From NCBI GenBank assembly GCA_016213105.1, contig JACRBN010000001.1, positions 124,001 through 188,000 of the forward strand: a DNA stretch of 64,000 nt. Direction: 5' to 3'. A program made the translations under genes and the position numbers. Shown piece by piece: positions 61,310 through 64,000 of the stretch. Position 1 is the first letter of the stretch. Each line of letters begins with the position of its first letter. This DNA is from Chloroflexota bacterium. GTDB taxonomy: Bacteria > Chloroflexota > Anaerolineae > Anaerolineales > Villigracilaceae. The notes below the pieces were generated by a model. It did not search any database. It was given only the letters and a program-made list of their open reading frames with translations, and was not told the DNA's origin.

Positions 61310-63637
61310 ATGTCCACCCAAAACAGGTCCATCGCATTTCGTTTGTTCAGCACCTTCGCGCTGATTGCCTTGCTGTTCGGCGCGGTGGGGATCACTCCCG
61401 CACACGCCGGCGGGGGCGTCCTCTACGTCAAGCCGACAGCCACAGGGACGGGGGATTGCCTGAGTTGGGCAAATGCCTGCACCCTGCAAGCCGCGCTGGG
61501 GATGTCTGGCCCCGCCAACCCGATCTGGGTCATGGCTGGAACTCATAAGACCGCCCCACTCCCCGTCCGCATGTCTACGTTCCAGCTCCATGAAAACGCC
61601 TCCGTTTATGGTGGTTTTGCAGGGACGGAAACATCCCTCGACCAGCGCGACTTCGAGACGAATGTCACCATTCTAAGCGGTTCTTTCAACCCACCCAATG
61701 GCAACTCCTATCACGTGGTCACAGGAGCAAATGGCGCTATTCTGGATGGATTTACCATCACATCTGGACAGGCGGATGGTGAGTATCCCCACTACCGCGG
61801 TGGGGGCATGTATAACGACTCGGCCAGCCCGATCCTGAGGAATATCATCTTTCAAAATAACACTGCCATCTACGGGGGCGGATTATATAACTTCAACAGC
61901 AACCCGACCCTCGAGAACGTCACCTTCGAGAACAATTCAGCTTTTACGTACGGCGGCGGGATCGCCAATAACGAAAGCAACCCCTTGCTGACCAACGTCA
62001 CCTTCATCCACAACGAGGCAAGTGGAGATGTCGAGACCTTGGGCGGCGGGATGTACAGCCGCGGCGAGAGCGTCCCCACGCTGACCGATGTCACCTTCAA
62101 CGGAAATTCGGCAGATTACGGCGGCGGGATGTATAACCAAAACAGCCACCCCTCCCTCACGCAAGTCGATTTCAACGGGAATAAAGCACTCTTTGAAGGC
62201 GGCGGGATGTACAATGCCAATCTGAGCAACCCGGTCTTGATGAACGTCACCTTCGTGGAAAACTCGGCTGACAATTACGGGGGTGGCATGAGCAACTACA
62301 ACGACAGCAGCCCGTCCCTGACCAACGTCTCCTTCACCGACAATACCGCTGTCAACGCAGGCGGGGGAATGTACAACAATGACGGACATCCAACCATCTC
62401 ATCGGTTGGCTTCATCGGCAACTCGGCCGCGGGCGGCGGCGGTTTGTACAACTATTCCAGCCACCCGGTGCTGACCGACGTAACATTAACCACCAATACA
62501 GCCACCTACGGGGGCGGGATGAACAACCGTGACAGCAACCCGACCCTGACCAACGTCACCTTCAACGGCAACACAGCCGTGGATTACGGCGGCGGGATGT
62601 ACAACACGCTGGGCAGCGCTCCCACGCTGGTCAACGTCACATTCAGCGGTAACACGGCCACCAATGGCGGCGGCGGAGGCATGTACAACACTTCCAGCAG
62701 CCCGACTCTGACCAACGTCACCTTCAGCGGCAATTCGGCGCAGGGCGGCGGCGGAATCTATAACTGGAGCAGCAACTCCATCATTCGTAACACGATCCTG
62801 TGGGGCAATACCGCTCCCAATGGCCCGCAGATCTACAACAACTCCAGTTCTCCCACAGTCAGCGACAGCGTGATCCAAAATGGGTATACAAGCGGCACGA
62901 ATATCATCACTGCTGACCCCCTGCTCGGCGCACTTGGCAACAATGGCGGCCACACCCAGACCATTCCACTCCTGACTGGCTCATCGGCATTTGATGCGGG
63001 CAATGACTCTGTCTGCCCCGATACCGATCAACGCGGCGTCGAGCGTCCACAACATATCCGTTGCGACATTGGCTCATATGAATACAATGGGGCGGTTTTT
63101 ACAGATGTGTCGTTCACCCATTGGGCCAATACCTTCATCGAACGCCTGTACCTGCAAGGCATCACGGGCGGCTGCGGCGGCGGCAACTACTGTCCCAACA
63201 ACACCGTCACCCGCGCCCAGATGGCCGTTTTCCTGCTGGTCGCCGAACATGGTACGGGCTACACTCCGCCCGACGCAACTGGCATCTTCAATGACGTTCC
63301 CGCTAGCAATGGTTTTGCCAGGTGGATCGAACAACTGGCCGCCGAAGGCATCACGGGCGGCTGTGGCGGCGGTAACTATTGCCCCAATACTCCCGTCACC
63401 CGCGAGCAGATGGCTGTCTTCCTGCTGGTCGCCGAGCATGGGACAGGCTACACGCCACCCGCTGCGACTGGCGTCTTTGCGGATGTGCCCGCTGCCTACC
63501 CCTTTGCCCCCTGGATCGAGCAACTGGCTGCCGAAGGCATCACCGGCGGCTGCGGCGGCGGCGACTTCTGCCCCAAGACCGTCGTCAACCGCGCGCAGAT
63601 GGCGGTGTTCCTGGTCACGGCTTTCAATTTGCCATAG
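61310..63637 (+). CDS. SLH-anchored beta-helix surface protein
   Basis: A 775-residue exported protein. The ATG at 61310 has CAAGGAGAG upstream; the open frame that extends further 5' is the antisense-like shadow of the previous SLH gene. Signal peptide ends near TPAHA. The mature start (GGGVLYVKPTATGTGDCLSWANACTLQAAL) and the STFQLHENASVYGGFAGTE stretch resemble the protein at 17832. A beta-helix region (about 35-590) ends TDQRGVERPQHIRCDIGSYE; three SLH repeats follow (about 595-775). No small partner gene is seen in the 182-bp upstream gap. Confidence 0.9.
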   Translation: MSTQNRSIAFRLFSTFALIALLFGAVGITPAHAGGGVLYVKPTATGTGDCLSWANACTLQAALGMSGPANPIWVMAGTHKTAPLPVRMSTFQLHENASVYGGFAGTETSLDQRDFETNVTILSGSFNPPNGNSYHVVTGANGAILDGFTITSGQADGEYPHYRGGGMYNDSASPILRNIIFQNNTAIYGGGLYNFNSNPTLENVTFENNSAFTYGGGIANNESNPLLTNVTFIHNEASGDVETLGGGMYSRGESVPTLTDVTFNGNSADYGGGMYNQNSHPSLTQVDFNGNKALFEGGGMYNANLSNPVLMNVTFVENSADNYGGGMSNYNDSSPSLTNVSFTDNTAVNAGGGMYNNDGHPTISSVGFIGNSAAGGGGLYNYSSHPVLTDVTLTTNTATYGGGMNNRDSNPTLTNVTFNGNTAVDYGGGMYNTLGSAPTLVNVTFSGNTATNGGGGGMYNTSSSPTLTNVTFSGNSAQGGGGIYNWSSNSIIRNTILWGNTAPNGPQIYNNSSSPTVSDSVIQNGYTSGTNIITADPLLGALGNNGGHTQTIPLLTGSSAFDAGNDSVCPDTDQRGVERPQHIRCDIGSYEYNGAVFTDVSFTHWANTFIERLYLQGITGGCGGGNYCPNNTVTRAQMAVFLLVAEHGTGYTPPDATGIFNDVPASNGFARWIEQLAAEGITGGCGGGNYCPNTPVTREQMAVFLLVAEHGTGYTPPAATGVFADVPAAYPFAPWIEQLAAEGITGGCGGGDFCPKTVVNRAQMAVFLVTAFNLP

Positions 63638-63652
63638 CGCCTCCCTACGTCA

Positions 63653-63700
63653 AACATGACACATCCCGAAATTAATCTTTCGAGGATGTGTCATGTTTTT
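63653..63700 (+). terminator. Rho-independent terminator
   Basis: A 14-bp stem (63653-63666 with 63684-63697), with an inner CGAA/TTCG pairing, followed by T-run. Confidence 0.92.
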
Positions 63701-63709
63701 AAGGCATTT

Positions 63710-63781
63710 GGACGCTGATTCACGCTGAAAAACGCGGATTTTTCTTTGCCTCATCAGCGAAATCAGCGTTTTTCTGCGTCC
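63710..63781. repeat. 72-bp palindromic intergenic element
   Basis: The ends GGACGC and GCGTCC are complementary, and AAAAACGC (63728-63735) can pair with GCGTTTTT (63766-63773). Repeated CGCTGA/TCAGCG words fill the arms. It is non-coding and resembles dispersed CGCTGATT-type palindromes seen in many environmental genomes. Confidence 0.6.
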
Positions 63782-63830
63782 AGATTAAATTTGGGGTGTG
63801 TCATGTTTGTTTTTATTCTGTAAAGTGACA

Positions 63831-63862
63831 GGGACGATTCGAGGACGATGGTTCGATAAAAT
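63831..63862 (+). promoter_or_regulatory. SARP-type promoter: GGACGA direct repeat
   Basis: GGGACGA at 63831-63837 and AGGACGA at 63842-63848 (11-bp period), 8 bp, TAAAAT at 63857-63862. The shared GGACG core is that of the TGGACGC sites, so the same regulator may act here. The likely next start (63913) is 50 bp on, so this transcript would have a leader. Confidence 0.65.
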
Positions 63863-63912
63863 AAAGTCAACGATGAAGCGCACATGCCGCTTTCCAGAAA
63901 GACGAGGTTCAA

Positions 63913-64000
63913 ATGGTTACCAGCACCCCCAGAAGTTCCAGGCCGAAATTGCCCCCTCTTTTTCATCTCGCAGCCGTCCTGACCCTGCTGGCGCTGACCT
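63913..64000 (+). CDS. Start of a possible exported protein (cut by window end)
   Basis: The frame opens MVTSTPRSSRPKLPPLFHL and continues into a hydrophobic stretch (AAVLTLLALT), like a signal peptide, before the window ends after 29 codons. GACGAGG lies just upstream. The SARP-type promoter at 63831 points at it. It may be another surface-protein gene of the island, but only the signal peptide is visible. Confidence 0.5.
   Translation, partial: MVTSTPRSSRPKLPPLFHLAAVLTLLALT

Noticed and set aside
61204-61548. Possible small gene before the last SLH gene
   Set aside because: The frame runs into the SLH gene out of frame, shows neither small-family motif and has no ribosome site.
49000-63637. 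Regular repeats that could suggest a CRISPR array
   Set aside because: They are coding SLH and beta-helix repeats in frame; no short spaced non-coding repeats or cas genes exist.

Overview
The window looks like a chromosomal segment of an Anaerolineae-type Chloroflexota bacterium. This is inferred from the combination of content: many large BTAD (SARP-like) and STAND regulators, surface proteins ending in three S-layer homology (SLH) repeats with paired cysteines, a TrpB2-type enzyme behind a T-box leader, a CbiM with a fused PDGLE domain, and a moderately high GC content. I saw no rRNA, tRNA, transposase, phage gene or CRISPR array.

Positions 1-17.5 kb are mostly core functions: the end of a possible lytic transglycosylase; a LysR regulator; a membrane Fe-S oxidoreductase of the HdrD/FadF type; a secreted trypsin-like protease; a lipoprotein; a 1325-residue PDZ-GAF histidine kinase followed by a FIST sensor protein; trpB (TrpB2) with a 48-codon upstream gene, both behind a tryptophan T-box read from a consensus promoter; another lipoprotein; and a Fur-family regulator heading a cbiMQO cobalt/nickel transporter operon.

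From 17.8 kb to the end is a surface-protein island. It holds ten complete SLH-anchored exported proteins, eight of them parallel beta-helix 'choice-of-anchor' proteins, one a metzincin-like protease and one built from ELW..DG repeats. There is also one SLH remnant and one remnant of a cbiO gene. Five large regulators are interspersed: a 7-TM LuxR protein, three BTAD proteins (one with NB-ARC-like ATPase, one with AAA ATPase, one with an extra C-terminal HTH) and an XRE-NB-ARC protein.

The part that looks undescribed is how the island is wired. Seven very small genes occur, in two families. Six of them sit just before an SLH protein gene; the seventh heads a cluster that ends in an SLH remnant. 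Three of these pairs share ATGA stop/start overlaps. Five promoters carry two direct heptamers 11 bp apart, ending exactly 8 bp before a -10 box, which is the layout known for SARP operators. In four of them the -10 lies only 6-7 bp before the ATG, predicting leaderless mRNAs. Heptamer sequences differ between regulator neighbourhoods (CGCGAGAG; TGGACGC; CTAAGCG in a looser layout). A second promoter class, TGTCAC-N4-TGTCAC-N21-TAAGAT, occurs three times, two of them before the second small-protein family. My inference is that each BTAD/STAND regulator reads its own direct repeat to switch on a small-protein plus surface-protein module, and that modules spread by local duplication and exchange of their SLH-coding 3' ends.
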